DNA of 64,000 nt. Source: Wandonia haliotis (GTDB lineage: Bacteria > Bacteroidota > Bacteroidia > Flavobacteriales_D > Crocinitomicaceae). A program made the translations under genes and the position numbers. The notes beneath the pieces are model-generated. The model had not been told where the DNA came from and searched no databases. It worked only from the letters and a program-made list of their open reading frames with translations. Where the stretch lies: contig NZ_BAAAFH010000011.1 of NCBI RefSeq assembly GCF_039523435.1, forward strand, positions 1 to 64,000, given 5' to 3'. The stretch's first letter is position 1. Every line of letters starts with the position of its first letter. Of this stretch, positions 16,138 through 25,096 are shown piece by piece.

Positions 16138-16851
16138 ATGGGAAAGAAAATTTTCGTTTCGTATAAATATCTGGATGCCCAAGTTCAAGATTTAGATATA
16201 CATGAAGATGTTGATTATGGTTGGACAAAAATTAAAACAAAGGTTACAACAACAGCGAGACACTATGTTGATGAACTGGAAGGACTTTTAGAGGAAGAAG
16301 ATCATATCTATAAAGGGGAGGATGATGGTGAAGACATGAGTACACTTGCTGATTCAACCATTGCTTCTAAGCTAGGGGACAAAATATTTGATAGTTCTGT
16401 TACAATAGTATTAGTATCTAAGGGAATGAAAAACGCTTATAATATTGAAAAAGACCAATGGATTCCATGGGAAATTTCATATTCATTGAAAGAGCAAACA
16501 AGAGAAGGAGGAAGAAGTAAAACAAATGCCGTTTTAGCAGTTGTACTTCCTGATCAATTGGGCAATTATGATTACTTCATTGTTGACAACACTTGCTCCA
16601 AGTGTAATTGTCGTACTTTAAAAACAAACTTTTTGTTTCAAATACTTCGAGACAATATGTTCAATATTAATAAACCAGTTTTTACCGATTGTACTAATCA
16701 TGTGGATAATCAGCCGTACAAAGGGGAATCATCTTTTATCCATTCGGTAAAATGGCTTGATTTTGCGAATGATCCAGGTAAATACATAGATCTTGCTTTG
16801 GATATTCGTGCAAAACTCGATGAATATAATATCACCAAAACAGTAAAATAA
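16138..16851 (+). CDS. Third TIR protein of the Thoeris operon (ThsB-type, long form)
   Basis: The 237-residue protein begins GKKIFVSYKYLDAQVQDLD (TIR strand A and box 1). A long insertion of about 50 residues rich in Glu/Asp follows (EEEDHIYKGEDDGED). SSVTIVLVSKGMKNAYN leads into DQWIPWEISYSL, where Glu112 is at the catalytic position. NTCSKCNCRT (151-160) holds three closely spaced cysteines that may bind metal or take part in sensing. The C-terminal 60 residues are helical. The gene ends directly against the start of the last TIR gene. It is probably an alternative infection sensor feeding the same ThsA. Confidence 0.75.
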   Translation: MGKKIFVSYKYLDAQVQDLDIHEDVDYGWTKIKTKVTTTARHYVDELEGLLEEEDHIYKGEDDGEDMSTLADSTIASKLGDKIFDSSVTIVLVSKGMKNAYNIEKDQWIPWEISYSLKEQTREGGRSKTNAVLAVVLPDQLGNYDYFIVDNTCSKCNCRTLKTNFLFQILRDNMFNINKPVFTDCTNHVDNQPYKGESSFIHSVKWLDFANDPGKYIDLALDIRAKLDEYNITKTVK

Positions 16852-17475
16852 ATGGCTCGATATTCTTTTTTCAGTTTTTGTTATGAAGACGTCAAAAACT
16901 TTCGTGTAAATGTTGTACGGAACAGCTGGGTTGCAAACAATATGCCCGACACTTTTATAGATAGTTCCATTTGGGAAAAAGAAAAAAGTAAAGGTGCAAC
17001 TGTAATTAAAAATTTAATAGAAGATGGATTAAAAAAGACTTCGGTAACATCCGTTTTAATTGGAACTGAAACTGCTGGTCGTCGATGGGTGAAATATGAA
17101 ATAGTTAAGAGTTTTGAAAGAGGAAATGGTCTACTTGCTATTCACATTAATAGAATCAAGAACAAATCAGGTCAGATTTCTTCCAAGGGTTTGAATCCGC
17201 TTGACCGACTTGGTTTTCAGGTTTCAAAAGATGGCAAGAAAATTCATTTTTTTGAATTGGTAAATCGTAAATGGCAGTTGTTTCCAGATTTTCCAGAAAT
17301 AAACAACAAAAAGTCAAATTCAATCTATTTTGATGACCATTGGTGGCGTGGAAACGAATTTGGTGAGTTTTTTCGCTTCTCTGATAAGTTCCCAACCTAC
17401 TGCTGGAAATCGGATGAAGGACACAGTAATTTTTCTGATTGGATCGAAAATGCAGCAACAAAAGCTGGAAGATAA
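16852..17475 (+). CDS. Fourth TIR protein of the Thoeris operon (ThsB-type)
   Basis: The 207-residue protein opens MARYSFFSFCYEDVKNFRVN, a ThsB/DUF1863-like start. VTSVLIGTETAGRRWVKYEI has the same T-A-G-R-x-W turn as the second TIR protein, with Glu83 at the catalytic position. GLLAIHINRIKNKSG is the following strand. The C-terminal 80 residues are aromatic-rich (YFDDHWWRGNEF, FPTYCWKSDEG), unlike its siblings, and may form a separate recognition surface. The ATG follows the previous stop without a gap and no gene follows on this strand. It is likely a paralogous sensor of a different phage cue. Confidence 0.8.
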   Translation: MARYSFFSFCYEDVKNFRVNVVRNSWVANNMPDTFIDSSIWEKEKSKGATVIKNLIEDGLKKTSVTSVLIGTETAGRRWVKYEIVKSFERGNGLLAIHINRIKNKSGQISSKGLNPLDRLGFQVSKDGKKIHFFELVNRKWQLFPDFPEINNKKSNSIYFDDHWWRGNEFGEFFRFSDKFPTYCWKSDEGHSNFSDWIENAATKAGR

Positions 17476-17679
17476 TTTTAATTTCACATTTACACTTTCC
17501 GCTGAGCAATCATCATTGTATAAATAATGATAGATTTAATTAAGAAATGATCGAGAATACTATAATATTATTTCCTGTATTCTTACTTCCTTTTATAAAA
17601 GTCTTTTCTCAGATGCAATAAGGTTAACATTTGCCAACTTACTATTACCTTTCTTGAAGAAATTCGAGCATATACAATC

Positions 17680-18303
17680 TCATTTACGTTTATCTTTCGC
17701 TTTACTATCAAATGCAATGAGATTGAATAATTCCCGCATCCGTGATCTAACCCGGTTACCGTAAAGTTTTTCCAGTTCTCCTGCGTTGAGGTTGGTGGTT
17801 GCGTGGGTTTTGGTTTTGTGGGTAATGAATAGTTCATAACGGCTTAGAAGGATTTCAGCCATAACGTTGCAATCGTTGCCGTAGTGTTTCATGATCTGCT
17901 CTACGCCTAGGTCGTCATAACAGAAGATGGTTTTAGGAGTAGCGTGTTTTTGAATGATCTGATGACCATGGGTGTTGAATTCAAAGGCAACTTCACGGGC
18001 GGGTTTCATGACATGGCCATGCACTGGAGGCATGAATAGTTTGATGAGGGTCATTAGGGAGGTTTTACCGCAACCAACAGGACCAGTTAAAAGGATTCCT
18101 TTGTTGGGATCGATTCCGTGTTTTTGGCAATTTTCTTCATCCTGAATAGCGTAAACAAGTAGTTTGTAAATGACATCTTTATCTTCTTTAAACAACATGA
18201 ACTGATCGCCATAACGAGACTTACCCATTTTCTCAAGAAACTTCCATGATTCCATGAAGTCATATTGCTTGATGTTGTCTACTATTTTATAAGGGTTGGT
18301 CAT
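17680..18303 (-). CDS. DnaC/IstB-like AAA+ ATPase, probable helicase loader
   Basis: The protein of about 207 residues carries Walker A GPVGCGKTSLM and Walker B TIFCYDDLGVE, then HATTNLNAGELEKLYGNRVRSRM, which is the sensor/arginine-finger region of DnaC-type loaders (TTNL, then G-x-R-x-x-S-R-M-x-E). The second ATG (18303) was chosen because the start at 18324 overlaps the preceding gene more and adds only seven polar residues. It overlaps the upstream replication gene by 17 bp, so the two are coupled. The pair probably loads the host replicative helicase at the element's origin once it has excised. Confidence 0.8.
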   Translation of the reverse strand: MTNPYKIVDNIKQYDFMESWKFLEKMGKSRYGDQFMLFKEDKDVIYKLLVYAIQDEENCQKHGIDPNKGILLTGPVGCGKTSLMTLIKLFMPPVHGHVMKPAREVAFEFNTHGHQIIQKHATPKTIFCYDDLGVEQIMKHYGNDCNVMAEILLSRYELFITHKTKTHATTNLNAGELEKLYGNRVRSRMRELFNLIAFDSKAKDKRK

Positions 18304-18934
18304 AGTTCTTGTCTGTTGTGGCATTCAAGTTGTCCCGATTCTGTACTAGTGGGGTTTCGTTTGCTTTGATGATCCAGTTGCGGGCTGCTGCTTCCCAATC
18401 TTCCAAATGTGATTTTCCGATTTTCCAACCAGTGGCGCTGTAGTAGTTGTAGAATTTTTCCGCTTCCACTTCGGCAAGCTCAGTGTCCAGAATCATTTCA
18501 AAAAAATCTTTGATTTCTTGAAGAGAAGGACGTTTATTCTGTTTATCGTTTTTAAATGTTTCTATTGTTTTAGAAGGTACCACTGCTTGTCCCACAACTT
18601 GTCCATTTTTGGAACGACTGTGTATCTCTGCTTGTTCACTACTAGTACAAAAATTGAACATGTACACTTGACTACCCTTGAAGGGATTGTGGGAAGGATC
18701 GTACTCCAGGTAACTCCAATTGTGTAGGTCTTTGATGCACCTGTGATACGTTACTTTGGAACCGATTTTTGATAAGCGCATGATTTCATCCCGACTGATA
18801 GACACGGGATTTTTGAACCGGGCGAGGTTCCAATATTGGAACAATGCCAGGTACAAACTCACATGGGTTGGGTTTAACCGATTATCCGAAGCGAAGCGTT
18901 CCATTGCTGCTGTTAATTGCCTGATGTAATTCAT
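18287..18934 (-). CDS. Winged-helix replication protein (DnaD-like C-terminus)
   Basis: The 215-residue protein has an N-terminal winged-helix region (NPTHVSLYLALFQYWNLARF, then ISRDEIMRLSKIGSKVTYHRC), as in plasmid and phage replication-initiation proteins. After a polar linker, residues about 130-190 (FYNYYSATGWKIGKSHLEDW, then AAARNW) match the C-terminal motif of DnaD-type primosome proteins. It lies 3 bp after the HTH gene and overlaps the helicase-loader gene, forming a replication operon with them. It likely recognises the element's origin and recruits the loader. Confidence 0.7.
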   Translation of the reverse strand: MNYIRQLTAAMERFASDNRLNPTHVSLYLALFQYWNLARFKNPVSISRDEIMRLSKIGSKVTYHRCIKDLHNWSYLEYDPSHNPFKGSQVYMFNFCTSSEQAEIHSRSKNGQVVGQAVVPSKTIETFKNDKQNKRPSLQEIKDFFEMILDTELAEVEAEKFYNYYSATGWKIGKSHLEDWEAAARNWIIKANETPLVQNRDNLNATTDKNYDQPL

Positions 18935-18937
18935 GCA

Positions 18938-19213
18938 TCATTTGTGGTGAATGCGGTTGGCTTGCATGACTTTCAGGATGTCGGCATATTCATAGTAGAT
19001 TACTCCTCCCATTTTGGTGTAGGGAAGTGTGCCATTAATACGCAAGTTTTGGAGTGTGCCGGGTGAAATATCTAATAGTTCACGGACTTCAGGAGATCGC
19101 AACCATTTTTTAGGTTGTGTGGTTGATTGTGATTTAAGTAGTTCTTTGAATTCCTGCAGGAGCTCTACTTTGAACTCTTGCAAGTCTTCTGTTGTTAAAA
19201 CTGTTGCTGCCAT
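18938..19213 (-). CDS. Helix-turn-helix protein of excisionase/MerR type
   Basis: The 91-residue protein has a helical N-terminus of about 35 residues, then KKWLRSPEVRELLDISPGTL, QNLRINGTLPYTKMGGVIYY and EYADILKVM, the usual helix_turn_helix_17 layout of excisionases and MerR-like proteins. It is the first gene of the replication operon and sits between RteC and the replication protein, a typical position in Bacteroidota integrative elements. It may serve as excisionase or as repressor of the replication genes. Confidence 0.75.
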   Translation of the reverse strand: MAATVLTTEDLQEFKVELLQEFKELLKSQSTTQPKKWLRSPEVRELLDISPGTLQNLRINGTLPYTKMGGVIYYEYADILKVMQANRIHHK

Positions 19214-19312
19214 AATTTGTCTTGTTTTGAATTAATCCGTTTTGAGAACGGAAAGACAAATTTGTGGTAATTTGATGAGGTTTATTCACAAGTTGTACCC
19301 AAGTTGGGTAAA

Positions 19313-20155
19313 TTATTTTTCATCATCTTCCTCAATTCTTCTGTTTAGCGAATCAGCTAGGGAATCGAGAAATTTTGTGGGGTTTTGACGAATTTTTAGT
19401 TCTAACCAGGTGCGGTAATAGTTTCCAAGTTCGATATCGAAAATTTTCTCCAAGTAGGCTGCCATACTTTTGATGTCGGTTTGTCCATTATTGAAAGAGC
19501 CGGATTGATGAAGCGCATACATGAGTTCGATTAATGATACTTTACTGCCTGTCCAACGCATCATGTTTTTGGGAATAAATTCGGTGTCTCTGGTGGTGGA
19601 ATTGAAATCAAGTTTCATGAGTTCATTTTCTAAATGTACCTGGAGGAGGTCGTTAGCAAGGATGGTGGATATTTTAAAATCATGGCTGGTGCAGAATTCA
19701 TTATCAAACTCGTAAGTGTGGGCATCTAAGCTTAAACGAAGATCTTGCTTTCCTCGAACAAAGTATTTGTGATCAAGGTAGTTGCTACCAGTACGGTAAT
19801 ATCTGTAGAAATCGAGATTTTCATCAAAATAATTTTTGAGCTTATTGAGTTCTATCTGGAGGTATTTTCGCTTAATCTTGATAGAACCATTAGGGCGGTT
19901 TGTTTCAATATTATATATGGATATATAGTAAATAAGCCTTGAAACAAAAAGTGGTTTTATATTCTTAAAAAAAGTAATTTCTTCTGATTCAGATAGCTTT
20001 TTTCTATTAAGAAAATCAACCTTAAGTTTGGCAATCATGGCCTCACAATACTGCGTACAAACTTCAGATAATTTAAGAATATCATCTATTTCAATTTCGA
20101 TATCTGATAGCGATTTTTCAAAATCAGAAAGCATGTCACTGTATCTCGTTACCAC
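19313..20155 (-). CDS. RteC-domain protein, regulator of element excision
   Basis: The 280-residue protein matches the RteC pattern: KPLFVSRLIYYISIYNIETN near residue 70, then FDENLDFYRYYRTGSNYLDH and KYFVRG, CTSHDFKISTILANDLLQVH, and a C-terminal winged-helix region (SKVSLIELMYALHQSGSFNN). In CTnDOT-type conjugative transposons RteC activates the excision genes. Here it lies directly upstream of the HTH and replication genes, so a similar role in switching the element to its excised, replicating state is likely. The tetracycline dependence known from CTnDOT should not be assumed. Confidence 0.8.
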   Translation of the reverse strand: MVTRYSDMLSDFEKSLSDIEIEIDDILKLSEVCTQYCEAMIAKLKVDFLNRKKLSESEEITFFKNIKPLFVSRLIYYISIYNIETNRPNGSIKIKRKYLQIELNKLKNYFDENLDFYRYYRTGSNYLDHKYFVRGKQDLRLSLDAHTYEFDNEFCTSHDFKISTILANDLLQVHLENELMKLDFNSTTRDTEFIPKNMMRWTGSKVSLIELMYALHQSGSFNNGQTDIKSMAAYLEKIFDIELGNYYRTWLELKIRQNPTKFLDSLADSLNRRIEEDDEK

Positions 20156-20206
20156 AAATTTTTCACTCTCTTATTTAGGGGTTAAAGCATAAACCAATAG
20201 CCTGAT

Positions 20207-22228
20207 TTAATGCTGGGTTTTGGAAATATTGTCAGATGAAAATTTAATTCTTTGAAGTCTTACTGCGTTCAGAATTGCCAAAAGAGCCACACCTACGTCA
20301 GCAAATACAGCTTCCCACATAGTAGCAATACCTCCAGCTCCAAGGATAAGAACTACAAGTTTTACCGCAAACGCGAGGATGATATTTTGCCAAACTATTT
20401 TTTTTGTTTGTTTACCAATGTTAATGGCAATCGGAATTTTACTTGGCATATCGTCTTGAATAACAACATCGGCAGTTTCGATTGTTGCATCGCTTCCAAG
20501 TCCACCCATTGCAATTCCTACATCACTCAAAGCTACTACTGGCGCATCATTTACTCCGTCTCCTATAAAAGCAACTGTTTCGTTTTTAGCTTTGATTTCT
20601 TTTACTTTATTGACTTTATCCTCGGGTAGCAAATCGCCAAATGCATCCGGTATATCAAGTTTTTGTGCCACAAATTGTACCACTGTACTTTTGTCTCCAC
20701 TTAGCATTGTAATTTTAATACCAAGTGCTTTTAGTTTATCGATGGTAATTTGTGCATCCTGCTTAATCCTATCAGCAATTGTGATATATCCTACAAATTT
20801 ACTGTCAAAAGCAATGGCGATTGTTGTGTAAATTATTGTACTTGGATCAATGTCATAGGTAATAGAAAATTTATCCATCAGATTGAAATTTCCAACTAAG
20901 ATGGCTTTACCATTAATAGTTGCCTTTAACCCGTGTCCTGATATTTCTTCAACATCATCTAATTTAATAGCGCTATCAATATCACCAACGTATTCATGAA
21001 TGGCAGTAGCAACAGGATGAGTGCTTTGACTTTCCAATGCATTGACCATTTGCAAGATTTCATCTTTGTTAAAAGCGGAATTTAATTCAACTTCTTGCAC
21101 TTTAAAAACTCCTTCTGTCATTGTACCCGTTTTATCCATTACCACATTTTGAATATTAGCAAGGGTATCCAAGAAATTGCTGCCTTTGAATAATATGCCG
21201 TTTTTACTACCTGCTCCAATTCCTCCAAAATAACCTAATGGAATACTGATAACTAAGGCGCATGGACAAGAGATCACCAAGAAAATTAATGCTCTGTATA
21301 ACCATTGGTTAACCTCATAGTTTTCTACAAAGAAATAAGGTAAAACTGTGATTAGAATTGCAAGTAGAACGACAATTGGTGTGTAGACTTTTGCAAATTT
21401 TCGTATAAATAATTCGGTTGGAGCTTTTTGAGTAGTAGCATTTTGTACCAATTCTAAAATTCTACCCAATTTACTATCGGTGTAAGCTGTGGTAACTTTT
21501 ACTTGCACCACAGTATTGAGGTTGATCATTCCCGCCAAAACTGTTTCGCCTTTTGTTTTGGTATCGGGTTTACTTTCTCCAGTAAGTGCTGCAGTATTGA
21601 ATGAAGCTGAATCAGAAATTAACTCGCCATCCAATCCTAATTTTTCACCTGATTTCAATTGAATAATATCTCCAATATTTACCTTTTCAGCTTTTACCTT
21701 TCTCGATTGATTGTTCTCTAAAACAGTAACCTCATCAGGTCGTTGATCGAGCAAACTTTTGATATTCGCTTTTGCTCGAGATACAGCCAAAGTTTGAAAT
21801 ACTTCTCCTATAGCATAAAAAAGCATTACGGCTACACCTTCAGGAAATTCACCAATGACAAAAGCACCTATTGTAGCAATACTCATTAAAAAAAACTCGG
21901 AAAAAACTTCACCTTTGCGTATAGCAAGAAATGCATCTTTTATTACTGGAATACCAACTGGCACATATGCCGATACGTACCAAGCTACTCGAATCCAACC
22001 TGTGAACCAAGATTGTGTAAAATAAATATCAAAAGCAATGGCAGTTAGTAATAAGCCTAAACTAATAATAGATGGTAAAAACATGCGTAAAATTGATTCA
22101 TCTCCACCAGAATGATCATGACCAGCATGATCTTCTGCTTTTTTATTAATTTTTTCGTCCAACGAACAACAAGTCATTACACCTTGTTCGTTGTATGTAT
22201 GTTTGTGATTTGGGTCTGTGTTTATCAT
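20207..22228 (-). CDS. Heavy-metal P1B-type ATPase (Zn/Cd/Pb exporter)
   Basis: The 673-residue protein has a His/Cys-rich N-terminus (MTCCSLDEK, DHAGHDHSGGDE) instead of a full HMA domain. Membrane helices follow, then TGES (actuator, 216-219), the transport motif CPC (321-323), the phosphorylation site DKTGT with Asp365, and GDGVNDAP in the ATP-binding domain. The CPC motif with a short His-rich N-terminus fits ZntA/CadA-type exporters of zinc, cadmium or lead in the inner membrane. It is the last gene of the metal cluster that starts near 30037. The divalent specificity is inferred from family resemblance. Confidence 0.88.
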   Translation of the reverse strand: MINTDPNHKHTYNEQGVMTCCSLDEKINKKAEDHAGHDHSGGDESILRMFLPSIISLGLLLTAIAFDIYFTQSWFTGWIRVAWYVSAYVPVGIPVIKDAFLAIRKGEVFSEFFLMSIATIGAFVIGEFPEGVAVMLFYAIGEVFQTLAVSRAKANIKSLLDQRPDEVTVLENNQSRKVKAEKVNIGDIIQLKSGEKLGLDGELISDSASFNTAALTGESKPDTKTKGETVLAGMINLNTVVQVKVTTAYTDSKLGRILELVQNATTQKAPTELFIRKFAKVYTPIVVLLAILITVLPYFFVENYEVNQWLYRALIFLVISCPCALVISIPLGYFGGIGAGSKNGILFKGSNFLDTLANIQNVVMDKTGTMTEGVFKVQEVELNSAFNKDEILQMVNALESQSTHPVATAIHEYVGDIDSAIKLDDVEEISGHGLKATINGKAILVGNFNLMDKFSITYDIDPSTIIYTTIAIAFDSKFVGYITIADRIKQDAQITIDKLKALGIKITMLSGDKSTVVQFVAQKLDIPDAFGDLLPEDKVNKVKEIKAKNETVAFIGDGVNDAPVVALSDVGIAMGGLGSDATIETADVVIQDDMPSKIPIAINIGKQTKKIVWQNIILAFAVKLVVLILGAGGIATMWEAVFADVGVALLAILNAVRLQRIKFSSDNISKTQH

Positions 22229-22250
22229 AACAGATTTAAAAAAGGGTTAT

Positions 22251-23432
22251 TTAATTTTTTTGAATTTTGAATATTTTGAAATTGTCTGTTGTAAATAGAT
22301 GAATGAAGTAGGTGCCAGACGAATATTTGTAAAAATCAATATCAATAACGTCAGTATTATTAAATGAAGAGGATTTCAGAACTTCTCCATAAATATTACA
22401 AACCTCAACAGTAACAAGCTGATTTATAGCTTGTGAAAACTGTATCAAAAGATTGGAATCAACTGGATTTGGAAAAACAAATGAATTATTGATTAATTCC
22501 TCAATCGTTTGGTCTCCGCTTTTATTGTAGGCTAATGTCGAAAAAGTAGCTAGGGCTAATTTTGCATTTCGTTCATAGTATGGGATATTGAAATTACCAA
22601 GTGTATCTCCCAAACTATGCCAGAAAGGATTAAAATCTCCTTGATATTCTTCATTGATTCCAATTGCCGATAAATTATTAAGCCAAAATGGTGAATGGTC
22701 TGTATTTGAACTTCCTGGATTTACAATTTCAAGATTTAACCCAATAGAATACTCAATATTTGCTTTTTCAGCAATAGAAGCAAGAAACAAAGAGTTTGAA
22801 ACTGGGCGAACATGAATTTCCGACTTACTATCAAAATTACCATCCCAACCAATCATATCTAGGTTGATATAGCCAAGAAGTGAATCTGATTCAAAATTGA
22901 AATTGTTTGTATACGCTGTGCTACCAATTAATCCTAACTCCTCTTCATCCCATAATGCAAAAATGATTGTGTTTGGAAATTGATAATTGGATAAAATTCT
23001 AGCTGCTTCAATTACAGCCGCTGTACCACTTGCATTGTCATCTGCTCCTGGTGCGACAACTCCTGTGGGTAAATTGTCATAATGGGCACCAAGTATACAT
23101 AATCTGTCAGGAAAGACATTGCCGTATTTTATACCAAATAGATTTTTCCCATTTGAAGAAAACACCATTGAATCAATTTCTAATCCGTATTGTAAAAATT
23201 TTGCTTTTGACCATTGAAAAGCCTGTTCATTTCCAATATTGTTATAAAGTCTAGTTGGAATAAAAATAGAATTACCATTTATAGTGATTGGCAACTCACC
23301 ACTTAGTTTTTTGACATTGATGAGAACGGAATCTAAAGAAAAATCTGATAACAGAGTTTGAACTCGGTCATCTTGAGCAAAGGAAGTGCTAGTAAATATT
23401 GACTGTATCAAAAATATTAAGACTAATCTCAC
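22251..23432 (-). CDS. Secreted M28-family metallopeptidase with T9SS type-A sorting domain
   Basis: The 393-residue protein has a signal peptide (MRLVLIFLIQSIFTSTSFAQ). The M28 zinc ligands appear in order: LGAHYDN (His), PGADDNASG (Asp), LWDEEELG (Glu-Glu), NLDMIGWDG (Asp) and SNTDHSPFW (His). The last 70 residues (VFPNPVDSNLLIQF to FIHLFTTDNFKIFKIQKN) form a type-A T9SS sorting domain. It is an extracellular aminopeptidase. It sits between an efflux adaptor and the P-type ATPase although it has no known part in metal resistance; it uses zinc, so it may simply be co-regulated cargo. Confidence 0.88.
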   Translation of the reverse strand: MRLVLIFLIQSIFTSTSFAQDDRVQTLLSDFSLDSVLINVKKLSGELPITINGNSIFIPTRLYNNIGNEQAFQWSKAKFLQYGLEIDSMVFSSNGKNLFGIKYGNVFPDRLCILGAHYDNLPTGVVAPGADDNASGTAAVIEAARILSNYQFPNTIIFALWDEEELGLIGSTAYTNNFNFESDSLLGYINLDMIGWDGNFDSKSEIHVRPVSNSLFLASIAEKANIEYSIGLNLEIVNPGSSNTDHSPFWLNNLSAIGINEEYQGDFNPFWHSLGDTLGNFNIPYYERNAKLALATFSTLAYNKSGDQTIEELINNSFVFPNPVDSNLLIQFSQAINQLVTVEVCNIYGEVLKSSSFNNTDVIDIDFYKYSSGTYFIHLFTTDNFKIFKIQKN

Positions 23433-23529
23433 TGTTTTTAATTTTTATTGCTTTTAGAAACCGGAACTGAAAAACCACGAGGTAATCAGTTCCGGAATTC
23501 ATAACATTAATTAACTTATCTAATTCATT

Positions 23530-23631
23530 TTAATGGGCACGATCAAATTCATGATGCTTTTTTCCTCCATCCTGATTGATGGTTAATTTGTCAATCAGGA
23601 CGTTATTGAAAATGGGATCAAAACTCGACAT
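23530..23631 (-). CDS. Possible 33-residue peptide after the efflux adaptor gene
   Basis: An ATG 8 bp after the adaptor stop opens a frame of 33 codons: MSSFDPIFNNVLIDKLTINQ, then DGGKKHHEFDRAH. It is polar with a His pair near the end. The ribosome-binding site is weak (TTAGGT). The close spacing to the upstream gene supports translation; the short length and lack of a known family argue against certainty. Confidence 0.3.
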   Translation of the reverse strand: MSSFDPIFNNVLIDKLTINQDGGKKHHEFDRAH

Positions 23632-23639
23632 GACCTAAT

Positions 23640-24845
23640 TTAATGAGTATGTTCTGCTTCTCCTTTCTTTAGTTCAGCCATCAAGTAATAGGCATTGTTC
23701 CAAGCAATCTGAACATTTGATTTCAGAGGTGAAAGCAATTTAATTTCGATCCATCCCCTGTCTTGAGTGCCAACACTCACTTCGATAGGTTTAAATCCCC
23801 ATTCTTTTATATCACTTCCCTTTTCTTTTTCCGCTGTAAAAATGAAAAACTTATCTCCTTCTTTCACTACTGCCGACTCTGGTACAGCAATACTTTCAGC
23901 ATTAGAAGTTTCAATTTGAGCATTTATATACATTCCAGGAATTAGATAGCCTTTTTTATTTTCAATTTCAGCATGTATGTGGACTGCTTTGGGATTCTGT
24001 TCGAAAGATTTACCTACGGAGTAAATTTTAGCAGTTAATTCCTCGTTTGGATTGGATGGAATCGAAAATCTAATATTCTGACCTTCTTTCACCTTATGCA
24101 TGTCTTTCTCAAATACCATCAAATCTAAATGGATATGCTCTATATTCACGATTTCAAACATGTCAGTTTGGGGCTGCACGTATTGTCCAATTTTAATTTC
24201 TACCGATTTTATATTGCCATCAATTGGACTTTTAACTGCGATGTTAGAAAAAACCTCACCTTGTCGAATTTTTTCTGTATTCAAGCCCATCATCTCCAAT
24301 TGCGCCTCTGAACCACGAACTTTACTTTTCATTCCAAGATATTCCGACTTTATTTTTTGAAATTCCTTTCCTGATCCAACTTTTTCATCGTACAGCTTTT
24401 TCTGTCTTTCATAATCTGAGCTCAAGTATTGTAGTTGATTCCAATTACTTGAATACTCTGTTTGTATATCAATTAAATCGGGATGAGATAAGTAGGCAAG
24501 TACTTGTCCTTTTTTAACCTTGTCTCCTTCAATTACTTTGATTGTTTGAATATTTGCTCCAAATAGGGCTGTAACTGTTGCTTCATTTTGGGGAGGCACT
24601 TCTAATTGACCATTCGATTCAACAAATTCACCCATATTTCGCACCTTCAATGTGTCCACTTTCATTTTAAGTGAAGTGAATTGTTGTTGAGATAAATGAA
24701 CTTCATCTGCATGCTCTTCTTCGTGCTCTCCGTGGTCATGGTCATGGCCACCTTCTTTGTTTTCTTTACTTCCACATGCCGCAATTACAAGCGACAAACA
24801 CAGGAAGAAAATTACCTTTTCAATATTTCTTTTCATTTTTTTCAA
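23640..24845 (-). CDS. RND efflux periplasmic adaptor lipoprotein (CzcB/CusB type)
   Basis: The 401-residue protein has a lipoprotein signal (VIAACG) followed by a His/Glu-rich segment (GGHDHDHGEHEEEHADEVH) that probably binds metal. The membrane-fusion core follows: TVTALFGANIQTIKVIEGDK (lipoyl-like domain), a long helical hairpin (residues about 125-190), SPIDGNIKSVEIKIGQYV (second lipoyl half), and beta-barrel and membrane-proximal domains. It connects the inner-membrane CzcA pump to the outer-membrane channel. A second ATG three codons in is equally possible. Here the channel is fused to CzcA, so only these two polypeptides may be needed. Confidence 0.88.
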   Translation of the reverse strand: MKKMKRNIEKVIFFLCLSLVIAACGSKENKEGGHDHDHGEHEEEHADEVHLSQQQFTSLKMKVDTLKVRNMGEFVESNGQLEVPPQNEATVTALFGANIQTIKVIEGDKVKKGQVLAYLSHPDLIDIQTEYSSNWNQLQYLSSDYERQKKLYDEKVGSGKEFQKIKSEYLGMKSKVRGSEAQLEMMGLNTEKIRQGEVFSNIAVKSPIDGNIKSVEIKIGQYVQPQTDMFEIVNIEHIHLDLMVFEKDMHKVKEGQNIRFSIPSNPNEELTAKIYSVGKSFEQNPKAVHIHAEIENKKGYLIPGMYINAQIETSNAESIAVPESAVVKEGDKFFIFTAEKEKGSDIKEWGFKPIEVSVGTQDRGWIEIKLLSPLKSNVQIAWNNAYYLMAELKKGEAEHTH

Positions 24846-24913
24846 TTTTTATTTAAACGCTTTTCAACAGTTGATTCAATCCATTCGTAAATTCAACTTG
24901 CAGCGTAAATTAT

Positions 24914-25078
24914 TTAATGCGTATGCCCTTCTTTTTCATTATGATTATGTTCGTGGTCATGACTATCATGATGTTCGTGTCCATCGTGATTTTCATCATT
25001 ACCATCACTGTTTCCACAAGATGATGTAAACGCGGATATAACTACTAAGAATGCTAATGTTTTAAATGTCAATTTCAT
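24914..25078 (-). CDS. Small histidine-rich lipoprotein
   Basis: A 54-residue protein starts at the ATG 25078-25076: MKLTFKTLAFLVVISAFTSS, then a lipobox-like SSCGN with the cysteine at position 21, then GNSDGNDEN and a tail with 12 His residues alternating with Asp/Glu. It lies between the CzcA-TolC gene (18 bp downstream of its stop) and the adaptor gene. It is likely anchored in a membrane and may chelate zinc or another divalent cation in the periplasm for the pump. It is easily overlooked because of its length. Confidence 0.6.
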   Translation of the reverse strand: MKLTFKTLAFLVVISAFTSSCGNSDGNDENHDGHEHHDSHDHEHNHNEKEGHTH

Positions 25079-25096
25079 AATTGTTCCTTTTCAATA

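Noticed and set aside
9719..20155. An integrated tailless phage, suggested by small membrane proteins plus replication genes.
   Set aside because: No packaging ATPase, capsid-like fold, lysis gene or other virion gene was recognised.
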